From contig NZ_PGGN01000001.1 of assembly GCF_003010935.1 (NCBI RefSeq), positions 1,426,001 to 1,490,000 of the forward strand: a DNA stretch of 64,000 nt, written 5' to 3'. Position 1 is the first letter of the stretch. Each line of letters starts with the position of its first letter. Position numbers and translations under genes: made by a program. Source of the stretch: Phyllobacterium endophyticum. Its GTDB lineage: Bacteria > Pseudomonadota > Alphaproteobacteria > Rhizobiales > Rhizobiaceae. Below, in pieces: positions 54,479 to 64,000 of this stretch. Under the pieces are notes generated by a model that searched no databases, was not told the origin of the DNA, and was given only the letters and a program-made list of their open reading frames with translations.

Positions 54479-55444
54479 ATGACTGTCATGAAGCAGGACT
54501 ATAAGGGTGAAGCCGCAAAGGCCGGCTTCACCTTGCGAGGTAAGGCCGATCCGGATCACGCGGGCATGCTGGCGACGTTGCTGTCGTTGCGCTGGGTATT
54601 CATAGCCTTCGTGCTCATCCTTTGGTTCGTCTATTATCCGATCATCGATAATTTCGTGGTAAGCACCAAGAGCCAGGATATTTTCACCGGCGAGACGGCA
54701 TTCATCGGTCTGGACAATTACCGGCGTCTGCAGGACGACCCGATCGTCTGGACGGCGATGCTCAATAATACGCTTTATGCCGTCATATCGATCATATTCC
54801 AGGTGTTCGGAGCATTCGTACTGGCAGCGATAATCGAGGGGCTAGACAACGAAAAATGGCGTCGGTTCTGGAGGGCCGTCTACTTCATACCCTCTGCGAT
54901 TTCGATCACCGTCACGGGCCTTTTGTTCTATTTCATCTATCAGCCGGACATCGGTCTGCTCGACTCGGCTCTTACGCAAATTGGATTGGAGAACTGGTCA
55001 CGTGCGTGGCTGGGCGAAGAGCAAACGGCGATCTATGCGATCATAGCCATGAGCCAATGGCAGGGTTTCGGCTATTCGACGCTGCTGTTCGGGATTGCGA
55101 TCCAGAAAATACCGCGGGAACTATACGATGCAGCGATCATGGACGGAGCAGGCACCTGGCGCCGGCTGTGGAGCATCACCATGCCTCTTACCCGAGAAAT
55201 GACGGCGCTTATGGTGATCGTCACGATTACCGGCGCCTTCCAGGTCTTCAACGAAGTCATGGTCATGACGGCTGGCGGGCCCAACAATAGCAGCCAGGTA
55301 CTGGGAACATGGCTGTATCAACAGGGCTTCATCGAGAATGACTTCGGTTATGGCGCGGCCGTTGCATCCCTCATTTTTGTCATAACTCTGCTGACCGGCT
55401 TCGGACAGCTTTGGTACACGAAGCGGCGGAGGGTTCATCTATGA
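54479..55444 (+). CDS. Sugar ABC transporter permease (MalF type)
   Basis: Inner membrane permease of 321 residues with six helices from about residue 35. The EAA loop is ELYDAAIMDGAGTWRRLWSI, and AGGPNNSSQVLGTWLYQQGF before the last helix is typical of MalF/UgpA-type subunits. It ends in an ATGA overlap with the second permease, so the pair is translated together (FrlN-like role). Confidence 0.92.
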   Translation: MTVMKQDYKGEAAKAGFTLRGKADPDHAGMLATLLSLRWVFIAFVLILWFVYYPIIDNFVVSTKSQDIFTGETAFIGLDNYRRLQDDPIVWTAMLNNTLYAVISIIFQVFGAFVLAAIIEGLDNEKWRRFWRAVYFIPSAISITVTGLLFYFIYQPDIGLLDSALTQIGLENWSRAWLGEEQTAIYAIIAMSQWQGFGYSTLLFGIAIQKIPRELYDAAIMDGAGTWRRLWSITMPLTREMTALMVIVTITGAFQVFNEVMVMTAGGPNNSSQVLGTWLYQQGFIENDFGYGAAVASLIFVITLLTGFGQLWYTKRRRVHL

Positions 55445-56301
55445 GCGTTGACCTTAGATCCCTCGAGACGGAGCGCACCGATTTTGTTCAGGTGCTGGCG
55501 AAAGCCTGCCTCGTCACCTTTCTTGTCAGTCTCGGCGTCGTCGTCATTTATCCTCTTATCTGGATGGCGCTGAACGGCTTCAAGAGCAACTCGGAGATTT
55601 TCGGAAATCCTTTCGCGCTCCCGACGAACTTCACGCTTGGCAACTACATATCCGCGTGGAACCAGGGCATACGCAATTACATTGCAACGAGCATAATCGT
55701 CACTCTTGGGTCGGCGGTCTGCACGGTGCTGATCAGCGCCTGGACTGCCTATGGCCTGACGCGCTCGAAGCTTCCGGGAAAGCCGTATTTCGTCGGCATC
55801 GTGCTCGGCGGCCTCATGCTGAGCCCGACGGTGGCCGTCATTCCGCTTGTGCGCATGATGCAGGATCTGGGCCTCTATAATACCTATTGGGCACTGATCA
55901 TCCTTTATACTGCCTTCCGCATACCATTCACGACCTTTCTCATCCGCGCCTATATGCTCGGCCTGCCACGTGATCTCGACGAGGCAGCCGTCATGGATGG
56001 TGCGAGCGAAGGACAGATATTCTGGCGCGTGATCTTGCCGCTGTGCAAGCCGATACTGGTGTCCTGTGTCATTCTGCACGTTCTGTTTGCATGGAACGAA
56101 TATCTCTTCGCGATGATATTCACGAGCGGTGCCGATCTTCAGACACTGCCTGTCGGCCTGACATCGATCATGTCGAAACACGGAACAAACTACGCCGTGG
56201 TTTTTGCCGCTATGACCTTGTCGGCACTTCCCATCGTCATCGTATTTTTTGCCGCGCAACGCTTCTTCATTCGAGGCCTCGCCGAAGGCATCGGGAAATA
56301 A
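55441..56301 (+). CDS. Sugar ABC transporter permease (MalG type)
   Basis: Inner membrane permease of 286 residues from ATG 55441, which overlaps the previous stop by four bases; an earlier in-frame start is not needed. Six helices are seen, with the EAA loop DLDEAAVMDGASEGQIFWRV and LPLCKPILVS after it. It completes the importer channel with the MalF-type partner (FrlM-like role). Confidence 0.92.
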   Translation: MSVDLRSLETERTDFVQVLAKACLVTFLVSLGVVVIYPLIWMALNGFKSNSEIFGNPFALPTNFTLGNYISAWNQGIRNYIATSIIVTLGSAVCTVLISAWTAYGLTRSKLPGKPYFVGIVLGGLMLSPTVAVIPLVRMMQDLGLYNTYWALIILYTAFRIPFTTFLIRAYMLGLPRDLDEAAVMDGASEGQIFWRVILPLCKPILVSCVILHVLFAWNEYLFAMIFTSGADLQTLPVGLTSIMSKHGTNYAVVFAAMTLSALPIVIVFFAAQRFFIRGLAEGIGK

Positions 56302-56314
56302 TGGAGCAGCCGGA

Positions 56315-57157
56315 ATGTTAAGACATGAACAGCTTATCGGAGCGAATTTCTCTTTTCAGCACCATCCGTTTCGATGGGTGGCGGAGCAGATTCACCACAT
56401 GGGCTTCAAGCGAATGGAACTTTGGGGAATTGCGCCTCATCTCGATCTCTTCCACGACAGCCGGTCGCGCCTCTTGGAGGTAAGATCCATTCTCGAAGAC
56501 AATCAGCTGACGGTTCATTGCTTCACGCCGGAGCAGGTGCTCTATCCCATCAACATTGCCTCGGGTGACAGGGCCTATCGCGAGGAGAGCGTAGAGCGCT
56601 TCCTCCGAGCCGCGGAAATCTGTGCGGAACTGCAGGCAAAATATCTGTTTCTCACGCCTGGTCGCGGTTTTGAATGCGAGAGCCGTGAGCATGCATGGGC
56701 CAATTCGATTGAGTCCGTCAGCAAGATCGCCGCTCACGCCAAGCGCCTTGGAATATCCTGTCTTCTCGAACCCTTGCAGCGCACCGAAAGCAACATCGTC
56801 AACAACGCCGATGAACTCTCGACCTTCTGGCGTGAGATCGACGCCGACAATATCGACGTGGTCCTCGATCTGGTTGCGATGGCAACGGCGAAGGACGATG
56901 TCGCTGCTTATATCGACAGGTTCGGCAAGCGCCTTACCCATGTACACATTGTCGACGGGACGCCGGCAGGTCATCTGGTCTGGGGCGACGGCAACCTGCC
57001 TCTGCACGACTATCTGGCCCAACTCGATGCGAGTTCCTTTGCGGGGACACTGACGTTCGAGCCCTTTGGCAATGGCTCATATGCACTCGATCCCGTTCCA
57101 GCCTGGCAACGCTCCTTGAAAGCAATTGCCCCTCTTCTCGATCGTGCGGACCAATAA
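56315..57157 (+). CDS. frlC: FrlC-like sugar epimerase (TIM barrel)
   Basis: Xylose-isomerase-like TIM-barrel protein of 280 residues from ATG 56315. It resembles FrlC, which interconverts fructoselysine and psicoselysine. Matching segments are MGFKRMELWGIAPHLDLF, the LLEPLQRTESNIVNNADEL metal-site glutamate region, VVLDLVAMA and the RLTHVHIVDG histidine. Its stop shares one base with the kinase start (TAATG). This is homology at the level of family motifs, so the exact epimer is uncertain. Confidence 0.8.
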   Translation: MLRHEQLIGANFSFQHHPFRWVAEQIHHMGFKRMELWGIAPHLDLFHDSRSRLLEVRSILEDNQLTVHCFTPEQVLYPINIASGDRAYREESVERFLRAAEICAELQAKYLFLTPGRGFECESREHAWANSIESVSKIAAHAKRLGISCLLEPLQRTESNIVNNADELSTFWREIDADNIDVVLDLVAMATAKDDVAAYIDRFGKRLTHVHIVDGTPAGHLVWGDGNLPLHDYLAQLDASSFAGTLTFEPFGNGSYALDPVPAWQRSLKAIAPLLDRADQ

Positions 57158-58017
57158 TGAGCGCTAGTCCCACCCTGATCGCTGTCGGCGATAATTGTCT
57201 TGATGCCTATCTGACCAAAGGATTTGTCACGGTCGGAGGAAATGCCCTCAATGTTGCGGTCCAGTGGAAGCGACAGGGTTACAATGCCCGTTATTTCGGT
57301 GCCTTGGGGCGTGATGAGGAAGCGCAGATCATGCTTGAGGCGATCGAGCATGCGGGCCTGGAGCGAAGCGACGTGGAGATAGCCGACGGCAGTTCAGCGG
57401 TGACATTGCTGGCGGATGACGCGGGTGAGCGGCGTTTCCTGCTCGAGTCGCTCGGTGTCGGCGCGAACTTCTATCCAAGAAGCGAATACTACGACGAACT
57501 TCTCAGTGCGGATTGGGTTCATCTCGGTACGAATTCAAACGAAAATCTGGTGCGCAAGCTCGTGGCGGACGGCGTGAGATTCAGCGTCGACCTCTCGACA
57601 CGGCATCTTGACTTGCCCCTCGACGACGTTCCGCTCGTTTTTGCATCCGGGCCTGACGATCCGGCGGAACCGGTCGAACCGCTGGTCCAAACCTTCAAGC
57701 GGGCAGGTGCGCAGCAGGTGGTGATTACCTGCGGCAAGCGCGGTTCGTTCTATGACAATGGCAGCGAGTTATTTTCCGCGGGCTCGGTGCCGGTAGCCGT
57801 CGTCGACACATGCGGTGCGGGTGACAGCTTTATCGCGACATTTCTCGCGTCGCGTTTTGTTGAAGGACAAGCCGAGGCAGCCTCACTGCATCGCTCGGCC
57901 ATGCGAGCGTCGGAGACATGCACGCATCTTGGCGGGTTCCCGCAAGAGATCCTGCCAATTCCGCAATGGCTTCTGGAAAAATACGACAGCGTCATCCGCA
58001 CGGCGCAAAGGGCTTGA
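57157..58017 (+). CDS. frlD: FrlD-like fructosamine kinase (PfkB family)
   Basis: PfkB-family kinase of 286 residues, similar to FrlD, which phosphorylates fructoselysine at C6 before FrlB cleaves it. It starts AVGDNCLDAYLTKG then VGGNALNVAVQWKRQG, the same pattern as FrlD; the catalytic motif is VVDTCGAGDSFIATFL. Its size and missing lid segment fit FrlD more than ribokinase. It is tightly packed between the epimerase and the FAD oxidase genes. Confidence 0.83.
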   Translation: MSASPTLIAVGDNCLDAYLTKGFVTVGGNALNVAVQWKRQGYNARYFGALGRDEEAQIMLEAIEHAGLERSDVEIADGSSAVTLLADDAGERRFLLESLGVGANFYPRSEYYDELLSADWVHLGTNSNENLVRKLVADGVRFSVDLSTRHLDLPLDDVPLVFASGPDDPAEPVEPLVQTFKRAGAQQVVITCGKRGSFYDNGSELFSAGSVPVAVVDTCGAGDSFIATFLASRFVEGQAEAASLHRSAMRASETCTHLGGFPQEILPIPQWLLEKYDSVIRTAQRA

Positions 58018-58019
58018 GC

Positions 58020-59423
58020 ATGAATAGCATCAAAATGAGACCACCTGTTGTGGCAGCACAAGGAGACCGCTCTTTTTGGCTGCAGAGTATAGGCGCGGAT
58101 GCCGTTACTCCTCCTCTTCAAGGAACCCAGGCGTGCGACGTCGCAATCGTCGGCGGAGGTTACGCTGGGCTCTGGACGGCACTGCGCATAAAGGAGCAAA
58201 CCCCGGACGCGCGCATAACAATTCTTGAAGCCGATTTTTGCGGTTCCGGTGCTTCAGGCCGAAACGGAGGTCAGGTCCATAGCTGGTTCGCAGAGATCGA
58301 TATGATGCGGGATCTGGTGGGTAAAGATGATGCACTGATGCTATGCCGCGCCACGGCCGACGCCATCGAGGAACTCAAGTCCCTGCAGGATACCGGCATT
58401 ATCGACATGGATTTGCGGCTCGATGGCTGGTTGTGGACCGCAAGCTCGACTGCTCAGGAGGGAGCCTGGTCGAAAGCCTACGACCTTTGCCGGTCATTGG
58501 GCGAGGGGCATTTTCGGAAGCTTGATAGCGCGGACATTCTGCAGCGCACAGGGTCATCAGCATCCTATACCGGTATCATCGAGGACAGAGCAGGTACCGT
58601 CCAGCCCGCCAAGCTTGCGGTAGGTCTGCGTCAACTCGCACTTTCAAAAGGGGTTGTGATCCATGAACGCAGCCCCGTTCTCGAAATTACCCCGGGGCAG
58701 ACAGCCAGGTTGCGGACAGCCCAAGGCACATTGTCCGCCAACAAGGTCGTTCTCGCCGCCAATGCATGGCTTTCGGCCATACCGGAATTGCACCCCTATC
58801 TCTATGTGGTCAGCAGTCAGGTCATCGCTACGGCACCCGCCGCCGACATACTGAACGAGATCGGCTGGGTTGGCGGCGCATCCATCTGCGATGCACAGCA
58901 GCATGTACTGTACTATCAGCGCACACCGTCAGGTCAGGTCATCTTCGGTCGGGGGACGGGCGGCATCTCCTATCGGGACCGCATAGATTCAAGCTTCAAC
59001 CGCAGTGGAGACAATGGTCTCGACAATATTCGTGAGCTGCATCGGGTATATCCTCAGCTCAAGAAAATCCCGGTCCATTACGATTGGAGCGGGCCGATCG
59101 ACTGCACGGCTGAGCATCTTCCGGTTTTCGGCCATTTGAGAAACGAGCCGAACATTTTCTACGCTGTAGGGTTCAACGGTACGGGAATTGCCCAGGCGCC
59201 TGTCGCCGGACGCATCATGGCGAGCCTTGTGCTGGCAAAGGATGACAGATGGAGCAGGTGCGGACTTGTCGGCATCGAGCGTCGCACGAAGCTGCCCCCG
59301 GAGCCCTTGCGCTATGTGGGCGCCAAAATTGTCCGCCGGGCCATTCGACGCAAGAACGATGCAGAAATCATCAACCGAAAGCCAGACTTCATTACGCGGT
59401 TCCTGGCCAGCCTGGCTCCCTGA
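58020..59423 (+). CDS. FAD-dependent amine oxidase (DAO family)
   Basis: Flavoprotein of 467 residues from ATG 58020, two bases after the kinase stop; a longer frame from 57918 overlaps that gene. The FAD-binding motif VAIVGGGYAGLWTAL is at about residue 40, followed by SGASGRNGGQ, and the late NIFYAVGFNGTGIAQAPVAG binds the cofactor. The family includes PuuB, DadA, sarcosine oxidases and amadoriases. In this operon it may oxidise the released or intact amino compound, giving an alternative route to FrlB, but the substrate is unknown. Confidence 0.88.
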   Translation: MNSIKMRPPVVAAQGDRSFWLQSIGADAVTPPLQGTQACDVAIVGGGYAGLWTALRIKEQTPDARITILEADFCGSGASGRNGGQVHSWFAEIDMMRDLVGKDDALMLCRATADAIEELKSLQDTGIIDMDLRLDGWLWTASSTAQEGAWSKAYDLCRSLGEGHFRKLDSADILQRTGSSASYTGIIEDRAGTVQPAKLAVGLRQLALSKGVVIHERSPVLEITPGQTARLRTAQGTLSANKVVLAANAWLSAIPELHPYLYVVSSQVIATAPAADILNEIGWVGGASICDAQQHVLYYQRTPSGQVIFGRGTGGISYRDRIDSSFNRSGDNGLDNIRELHRVYPQLKKIPVHYDWSGPIDCTAEHLPVFGHLRNEPNIFYAVGFNGTGIAQAPVAGRIMASLVLAKDDRWSRCGLVGIERRTKLPPEPLRYVGAKIVRRAIRRKNDAEIINRKPDFITRFLASLAP

Positions 59424-59460
59424 ACGTCGCGCGGTTGAAAGCAATTATAGGAACGGAACC

Positions 59461-60597
59461 ATGGCCGACTTGTCACTGAGAAGCATACGCAAATCCTACG
59501 CGAACCTCGAGGTTCTCCACGGGATAGACCTCGACATACGATCGGGTGAATTCATCGTCTTTGTCGGCCCTTCGGGCTGCGGGAAATCCACACTGCTCCG
59601 CTCTATTGCGGGTTTGGAAACCATCACGTCAGGCGATCTGATCATTGACGGCGAGCGTATCAATAATGTGGCGCCGTCCAAGCGCGGCATCTCCATGGTG
59701 TTCCAGTCATATGCTCTCTATCCGCACATGACGGTTTTTGAAAACATGGCGTTTGGGTTGCGAATAGCCGGCTTGTCGAAGGCTGAAATCGACAAACGGG
59801 TGCGCAATGCGGCGGCAATTCTGCAATTGGAGAACTATTTGCAAAGGTTGCCAAAGGCGCTCTCCGGGGGACAAAGGCAGCGGGTTGCTATTGGCCGCGC
59901 AATCGTTCGCGATCCGCGCGTCTTTCTGTTTGACGAACCATTGTCCAACCTTGATGCCGCCTTGCGGGTTGCCACTCGGATCGAGATTGCAAAGCTGAAG
60001 CAAAGCATGCCCGAGGTGACGATGATCTACGTGACCCATGATCAGGTCGAAGCCATGACGCTGGCCGATCGCATTGTTGTATTCAAGGACGGATATATCG
60101 AGCAGGTTGGAACGCCCATCGAACTCTACAAGAACCCGGCCAACCTTTTTGTCGCCCAGTTCATAGGATCCCCATCGATGAACATACTGGACGGCAAGGT
60201 GGAAAGGGAGGCGAACGGCGCAGCAAAATGCTCATTGGATTGCGGTGTCGCTCTTGATTTTGGGCAACTGCCCGATGGCATTTCCGCTGGAGACCGGATC
60301 AGCATCGGTGTTCGTCCTGAGAATACCCGGATCGCTGATGCAACAACGGATGGCCCGGTGTTTACAGGTATCATCGATTTCGTAGAGCACCTCGGAGAAG
60401 TGCAAATTCTCTATGTCGATATGAAGGCCTCCGAGCGAAAATACCTGATCAAGGTTGACGGCAGCGGCTCCTACGCAAGGGGCGACACAATCCGCTTTAC
60501 CGCCCGCGCGCAGGACATCCACGTCTTCGATGCCAATGGCTCCGCGACCACGAGGTGCGTAGCGCAAATCAAACCACACGTCTTGGAAGTGATGTGA
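59461..60597 (+). CDS. Sugar ABC transporter ATPase (UgpC/MalK type)
   Basis: ATP-binding subunit of 378 residues from ATG 59461 (GGAAC just upstream). Walker A GPSGCGKST, signature LSGGQRQRVAIGRAI and Walker B VFLFDEPLSNLDAAL are intact; the C-terminal third is the TOBE-type regulatory domain (SIGVRPENTRI). It is the last gene of the operon and supplies energy to the MalF/MalG-type permeases above. Confidence 0.92.
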   Translation: MADLSLRSIRKSYANLEVLHGIDLDIRSGEFIVFVGPSGCGKSTLLRSIAGLETITSGDLIIDGERINNVAPSKRGISMVFQSYALYPHMTVFENMAFGLRIAGLSKAEIDKRVRNAAAILQLENYLQRLPKALSGGQRQRVAIGRAIVRDPRVFLFDEPLSNLDAALRVATRIEIAKLKQSMPEVTMIYVTHDQVEAMTLADRIVVFKDGYIEQVGTPIELYKNPANLFVAQFIGSPSMNILDGKVEREANGAAKCSLDCGVALDFGQLPDGISAGDRISIGVRPENTRIADATTDGPVFTGIIDFVEHLGEVQILYVDMKASERKYLIKVDGSGSYARGDTIRFTARAQDIHVFDANGSATTRCVAQIKPHVLEVM

Positions 60598-60836
60598 TTT
60601 GGTCCGGTGATTGAGCGCGAAACCACTGCTGGCCGGAGAGTGATCGCGTTCTGGAGACGACCTTCAGCATAACCATACATGGAGCTTGGTCTGGGTCTCA
60701 TGGAGCCCGAATTGCAAGCCCGTTAATGCGGCACGGGCCTGATGTGCTAAATTTATTGGCACAGGACATTTAACAAAGACATGGAGTAGGCTACGGTCCC
60801 TCAAGACAAGCATTTCACAAAAAAATTTGAGGCGAC

Positions 60837-63800
60837 ATGGCAATCCACGCAGCAGTCTATCACCTGACCCACTATAAATATGACCGCCCGATCATGCTCG
60901 GGCCGCAAGTGATCCGCCTGCAGCCTGCCCCTCATTCACGCACAAAGGTACTCAGTCATTCACTGAAGGTCAGTCCAGCTAACCATTTCGTCAATCTGCA
61001 GCAGGACCCTTATGGCAATTTCCTTGCCCGCTTCGTCTTTCCGGATCCCGTCACGGAATTGAAGATCGAAGTCGACCTTATTGCCGATATGACTGTCTAC
61101 AATCCGTTCGACTTCTTCGTCGAGCCGGTGGCCGAAACGTGGCCATTTGCCTATCCCGAAGACATAAGTGACGACCTGTCGATCTATCTCAAGCCGGAGC
61201 CGATTGGCCCGCTTCTGTCGAACTTCCTCGCGACAGTCGATCGCACGCCGACCAATACGGTGAATTTCGTGGTAGACCTCAACGCGCGTATCCAGCGCGA
61301 AGTCGGCTATGTCATCCGCATGGAAACCGGCGTGCAGGAGCCCGAAATTACTCTTGGCGTGCGCACGGGCTCGTGCCGCGATTCGAGCTGGCTGCTCGTC
61401 CAGGCGCTTCGCCACCTCGGGCTCGCCGCGCGCTTCGTATCCGGCTATCTGATCCAGTTGAAGCCCGACCTTGTTTCGCTGGACGGACCGGCCGGCACCA
61501 GCCAGGATTTCACCGATCTCCATGCCTGGTGCGAAGTTTATCTGCCGGGTGCAGGATGGATAGGTCTCGACCCGACGTCAGGTCTCTTGACCGGTGAAAG
61601 TCACGTACCGCTTGCCGCGACACCACATTATCGCAACGCTGCGCCCATCTCCGGCATGGCGGAACCCGCAAATGTCGAGTTTGGCTTCGACATGCGCGTT
61701 ACCCGTGTCTCCGAACACCCGCGCATCACCAAGCCGTTCTCCGATGAATCGTGGACTGCACTGGACGCTCTCGGTGAGAAGGTCGATGCGCTTTTAAACG
61801 AGCGCGACGTGCGCCTGACAATGGGCGGCGAACCGACATTCGTATCGATCGACGACTTCGAATCCGGTGAGTGGAACACGGACGCTGTCGGCCCGACGAA
61901 GCGCGAGAAAGCCGACACGCTGATCCGCCGCCTGCGAGAACGCTTCGCTCCGGGTGGTTTCCTGCACTATGGGCAGGGGAAGTGGTATCCGGGAGAAAGC
62001 CTGCCGCGCTGGACCTTCTCGCTCTACTGGCGCAAGGATGGGAAGCCTATCTGGGTCAATCCGGATCTGATTGCTACCGAAAACAGCGAGGTCAGGATCG
62101 AGCCGGATGATGCAGGCAAGCTTCTCACCGGCATGGCCGAGGTGCTTGGCATCGAACACGAGATGGTGGCTCCCGCCTATGAGGATCCCGCGGAGTGGAT
62201 CGTCAAGGAAGGCAATCTCCCGGCCAATGTCGACCCATCCAATTCAAAGCTCAAGGACCCGGAAGAGCGCAGCCGCATGGCACGCGTCTTCGAGCGGGGA
62301 CTAACCGAGCCGACGGGCTTTGTCCTGCCCGTGCAGCGCTGGAACAGCCAGGCGGCTGCGGGTCCGCGCTGGCGCAGCGAAAAATGGACAACACGGCGTG
62401 GCAAGCTTTTTCTGGTGCCGGGCGATAGTCCCGTCGGCTATCGCCTGCCACTCGGTTCCTTGCCGCATGTGCCGCCTTCGCAATATCCCTTCATCGTTCA
62501 GGTCGATCCATCTGTTGAGCGGGGTCCTCTGCCGGATGCAGGCGTCGAGACCGAAGCAGCAGCTGCGCGGGATGCACCGCAGGCTGTAGCCTCGTTCACG
62601 GCGGCCGAAGGCAATCAACAGGAGCGGGTTGAACAGGAACTCGGTGAAATCGGCGGCGCGGTGCGCACAGCCATCTCGGTTGAACCGCGCAACGGACGGC
62701 TGAGCGTATTCATGCCGCCGGTCGAAGCGCTGGAAGATTATCTCGAACTCGTCGGCGCGGCGGAAGCGGCAGCAGCAAGACTGGGTCTTCCTGTCCATAT
62801 CGAAGGTTATGGTCCACCGCAGGATTCTCGCATCAATGTCATTCGCGTTGCGCCTGACCCCGGTGTCATCGAGGTGAACATCCATCCGGCATCGAACTGG
62901 CGGGAATGCGTCGAAACGACGACTGCGATCTACGAGGAAGCGCGGCAGACGCGTCTCGGCGCCGACAAGTTCATGATCGATGGCCGCCATACGGGAACCG
63001 GCGGTGGCAATCACGTCGTCGTTGGCGGCGAGACACCGAACAACAGCCCATTCCTGCGCCGGCCCGATCTTTTGAAAAGCCTTGTCGTGCACTGGCAGCG
63101 CCATCCTTCGCTATCCTATCTTTTTTCGGGCATGTTCATCGGACCGACCAGCCAGGCGCCACGTTTCGACGAGGCACGCCACGACAGTCTCTACGAGCTG
63201 GAAATCGCCATGGCGCAGGTTCCGCTGCCGGGCAAAGGCACGCCGCCGCTGCCCTGGCTCGTTGACCGGCTGTTCCGCAATCTGCTCGTGGACGTAACGG
63301 GCAATACGCACCGCTCCGAGATTTGCATCGACAAGCTGTTTTCGCCGGATGGCCCGACAGGGCGTCTGGGCCTTGTCGAGTTTCGCGGCTTCGAGATGCC
63401 ACCCAATGCGCGGATGAGTCTCGCGCAGCAACTGCTGGTCCGGGCACTCATCGCGCGGTTCTGGAACAAGCCCATTGAAGGTAGCTTTGTGCGCTGGGGT
63501 ACCACGCTGCATGACCGCTTCATGCTGCCCGCCTTCGTCTGGCACGACTTTCTGGACGTACTGGCCGATTTGCGGCAGAACGGCTTCGACTTCCGCCCGG
63601 AATGGTTTGAGGCGCAGCTGGAGTTTCGCTTTCCGTTCTGCGGCGAGATTGAAAATGAAGGCGTCAAGCTCGAACTCCGGCAGGCGCTGGAGCCTTGGCA
63701 TGTCATGGGCGAGCAGGGCGCGATAGGCGGAACCGTCCGCTTCGTCGACAGTTCGGTCGAGCGGCTGCAGGTAAGGGTGGAGGGGTTCAATCCGGCCCGG

Positions 63801-64000
63801 CACAGCGTTGCCTGCAATGGCCGCGAAGTTCCGCTGAAAATGACCGATACGCAGGGTACCGCCGTCGCCGGCGTCCGATATAAAGCGTGGCAGCCGCGAT
63901 CAGGTTTGCATCCTATGATCCCGGTCAACACGCCATTGGTTTTCGACATCTATGATCAATGGTCGGGACGCGCCATCGGCGGCTGTGTCTATCACGTCGC
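60837..64000 (+). CDS. Transglutaminase-like protein with DUF2126, cut by the window end
   Basis: Open frame from ATG 60837 (GAGG upstream) to the last base, at least 1054 residues and incomplete at the C-terminus. The N-terminal part is a bacterial transglutaminase-N domain ([19 protein letters not shown]), then the core with Cys in [18 protein letters not shown] and His/Asp in [20 protein letters not shown]. The rest is DUF2126 ([28 protein letters not shown]), the usual fusion in Proteobacteria, about 1100 residues in full. Function is unproven; peptidase or cross-linking activity is possible. It is probably a separate transcript from the frl-like operon, 239 bases downstream. Confidence 0.92.
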   Translation, partial: MAIHAAVYHLTHYKYDRPIMLGPQVIRLQPAPHSRTKVLSHSLKVSPANHFVNLQQDPYGNFLARFVFPDPVTELKIEVDLIADMTVYNPFDFFVEPVAETWPFAYPEDISDDLSIYLKPEPIGPLLSNFLATVDRTPTNTVNFVVDLNARIQREVGYVIRMETGVQEPEITLGVRTGSCRDSSWLLVQALRHLGLAARFVSGYLIQLKPDLVSLDGPAGTSQDFTDLHAWCEVYLPGAGWIGLDPTSGLLTGESHVPLAATPHYRNAAPISGMAEPANVEFGFDMRVTRVSEHPRITKPFSDESWTALDALGEKVDALLNERDVRLTMGGEPTFVSIDDFESGEWNTDAVGPTKREKADTLIRRLRERFAPGGFLHYGQGKWYPGESLPRWTFSLYWRKDGKPIWVNPDLIATENSEVRIEPDDAGKLLTGMAEVLGIEHEMVAPAYEDPAEWIVKEGNLPANVDPSNSKLKDPEERSRMARVFERGLTEPTGFVLPVQRWNSQAAAGPRWRSEKWTTRRGKLFLVPGDSPVGYRLPLGSLPHVPPSQYPFIVQVDPSVERGPLPDAGVETEAAAARDAPQAVASFTAAEGNQQERVEQELGEIGGAVRTAISVEPRNGRLSVFMPPVEALEDYLELVGAAEAAAARLGLPVHIEGYGPPQDSRINVIRVAPDPGVIEVNIHPASNWRECVETTTAIYEEARQTRLGADKFMIDGRHTGTGGGNHVVVGGETPNNSPFLRRPDLLKSLVVHWQRHPSLSYLFSGMFIGPTSQAPRFDEARHDSLYELEIAMAQVPLPGKGTPPLPWLVDRLFRNLLVDVTGNTHRSEICIDKLFSPDGPTGRLGLVEFRGFEMPPNARMSLAQQLLVRALIARFWNKPIEGSFVRWGTTLHDRFMLPAFVWHDFLDVLADLRQNGFDFRPEWFEAQLEFRFPFCGEIENEGVKLELRQALEPWHVMGEQGAIGGTVRFVDSSVERLQVRVEGFNPARHSVACNGREVPLKMTDTQGTAVAGVRYKAWQPRSGLHPMIPVNTPLVFDIYDQWSGRAIGGCVYHV

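Overview
The window reads as a chromosome segment of a Hyphomicrobiales (Rhizobiales) alphaproteobacterium, most like Brucellaceae or Phyllobacteriaceae. This rests on gene content (cysD-cysNC-cysQ, a WbkD/WbkF-like O-antigen pair, BioY, a PuuE-AllA-XdhAB-UraD-UraH purine cluster), moderate-to-high GC coding sequence, CTTGxA-type promoters and GTTCGACAAGCTCACCATGAG-type palindromic repeats. Genus assignment is inference. No rRNA, integrase, transposase or CRISPR array was seen. One tRNA gene (Gln-UUG) is present.

Layout. 1-17 kb is an envelope and export-rich stretch: a GH31 lipoprotein glycosidase with a collagen-like stalk, a class III aminotransferase, a coiled-coil repeat lipoprotein, two tandem Tat-exported phospholipase C paralogues, a DUF1499 membrane protein, a frameshifted GH20 hexosaminidase, an MBL-fold hydrolase and BioY. 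17.6-24.4 kb is a purine/urate catabolism operon, led by two tiny overlapping membrane-protein genes and ending at a terminator. 24.4-26.4 kb holds palindromic repeats and a DUF2793 protein. 26.7-30 kb is a convergent polysaccharide pair (CapD-like and WecA-like), flanked on both sides by two related, outward-transcribed small-RNA candidates. 30.3-36.7 kb carries tRNA-Gln, ribokinase-FucU, sulfate activation (cysD, cysNC, cysQ) and a VapBC module. 36.8-40.1 kb is a BtuFCD-type ABC importer behind a well-formed cobalamin riboswitch. MFS and DoxX genes follow.

42.7-50.6 kb is a peptide ABC importer plus proline-iminopeptidase operon, a divergent LuxR-type regulator and a second iminopeptidase. 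The regulator carries Met and Trp where quorum-sensing LuxR proteins have the conserved Trp57 and Tyr61. That is the signature of plant-signal-responsive LuxR solos of the OryR/PsoR/PipR type, and a shared 16-bp dyad lies in both flanking intergenic gaps. 50.8-60.6 kb is a LacI regulator and a nine-gene operon (FrlB, sugar ABC importer, FrlC, FrlD, FAD amine oxidase) whose best reading is uptake and breakdown of Amadori compounds such as fructosyl-amino acids. The window ends inside a transglutaminase/DUF2126 gene.

Taken together the right half looks like a plant- or rhizosphere-facing scavenging island: plant signal sensing, peptide uptake and cleavage, and glycated amino acid use. The most noteworthy observations are the PipR-like locus with its shared operator, the twin sRNA genes bracketing the O-antigen pair, the hairpin-forming repeats inserted in frame in XdhA, and the large helical insertion in one of the two phospholipases. 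All functions are read from sequence motifs and context alone; no database search was run.
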